DNA from: Deinococcus cellulosilyticus NBRC 106333 = KACC 11606
GTDB taxonomy: Bacteria; Deinococcota; Deinococci; Deinococcales; Deinococcaceae
DNA: 22,471 bases
Reading direction: 5' to 3'
Assembly (NCBI RefSeq): GCF_007990775.1
Contig: NZ_BJXB01000050.1
Span: 1 to 22,471, forward strand
Shown here: positions 22,436 through 22,471 of the stretch, in pieces
How the letters are laid out: every line of letters starts with the position of its first letter
Position numbering within the stretch: position 1 is the first letter of the stretch
The notes under the pieces: model-generated
What the model was told of the DNA's origin: nothing
Database searches by the model: none
The model's input: the letters and a program-made list of their open reading frames with translations, nothing else
Made by a program: the position numbers and the translations under genes

Positions 22436-22471
22436 GAGGAGGGGACGGGCCTGATCCAGACCTGTTTGGCC

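Overview
The window looks like chromosome from a member of the Deinococcaceae, probably one of the species with moderate G+C. Four things point there: a SlpA-type S-layer/outer-membrane protein (SLH domain, long coiled coil, beta-barrel), a UvsE-type UV damage endonuclease, a malate dehydrogenase whose active-site residues fall at Thermus numbering, and several genes with a TANNNT -10 element exactly 6 nt before the start codon and no Shine-Dalgarno, the leaderless architecture common in Deinococcus. This assignment is inferred from gene content; no search was run.

Layout. 1-221: a tRNA-Gly(GCC) gene with its own promoter and terminator. 314-4180: a large TPR/winged-helix (BTAD-type) regulator with no Walker A motif; converging on it, a 43-codon gene for a small Sec-secreted peptide (2885-3016, minus); then, divergent from the peptide gene, an orphan ABC ATPase with degenerate motifs. 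4187-6249: a PaaX-family repressor (minus) divergent from tRNA-guanine transglycosylase (tgt). 6250-9977: a long leader and slpA. 10101-10817: an exported TPR protein. 11022-18298: a tightly coupled five-gene operon, marR - outer-membrane factor - second alpha-helical outer-membrane-factor paralogue - lipoprotein membrane-fusion protein - RND permease. 18541-19083: an ankyrin-repeat protein. 19278-20829: rplS (ribosomal protein L19) and mdh, each with its own promoter and terminator. 20988-22423: uvsE and the RNA 2'-phosphotransferase kptA, converging with a 13-bp overlap.

Working together. The RND operon should form one tripartite efflux pump under MarR control; overlapping start/stop codons suggest translational coupling. 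The most novel-looking locus is 314-3275: a TPR transcription regulator next to a secreted-peptide gene whose leader contains three inverted repeats, one of which covers the peptide's ribosome-binding site. This arrangement resembles known peptide-pheromone/TPR-regulator pairs, but the functional link is inference. Other points of interest are a TolC paralogue that seems to have lost its beta-barrel strands, an RND permease with two extra hydrophobic segments, and the recurrent leaderless promoter geometry.
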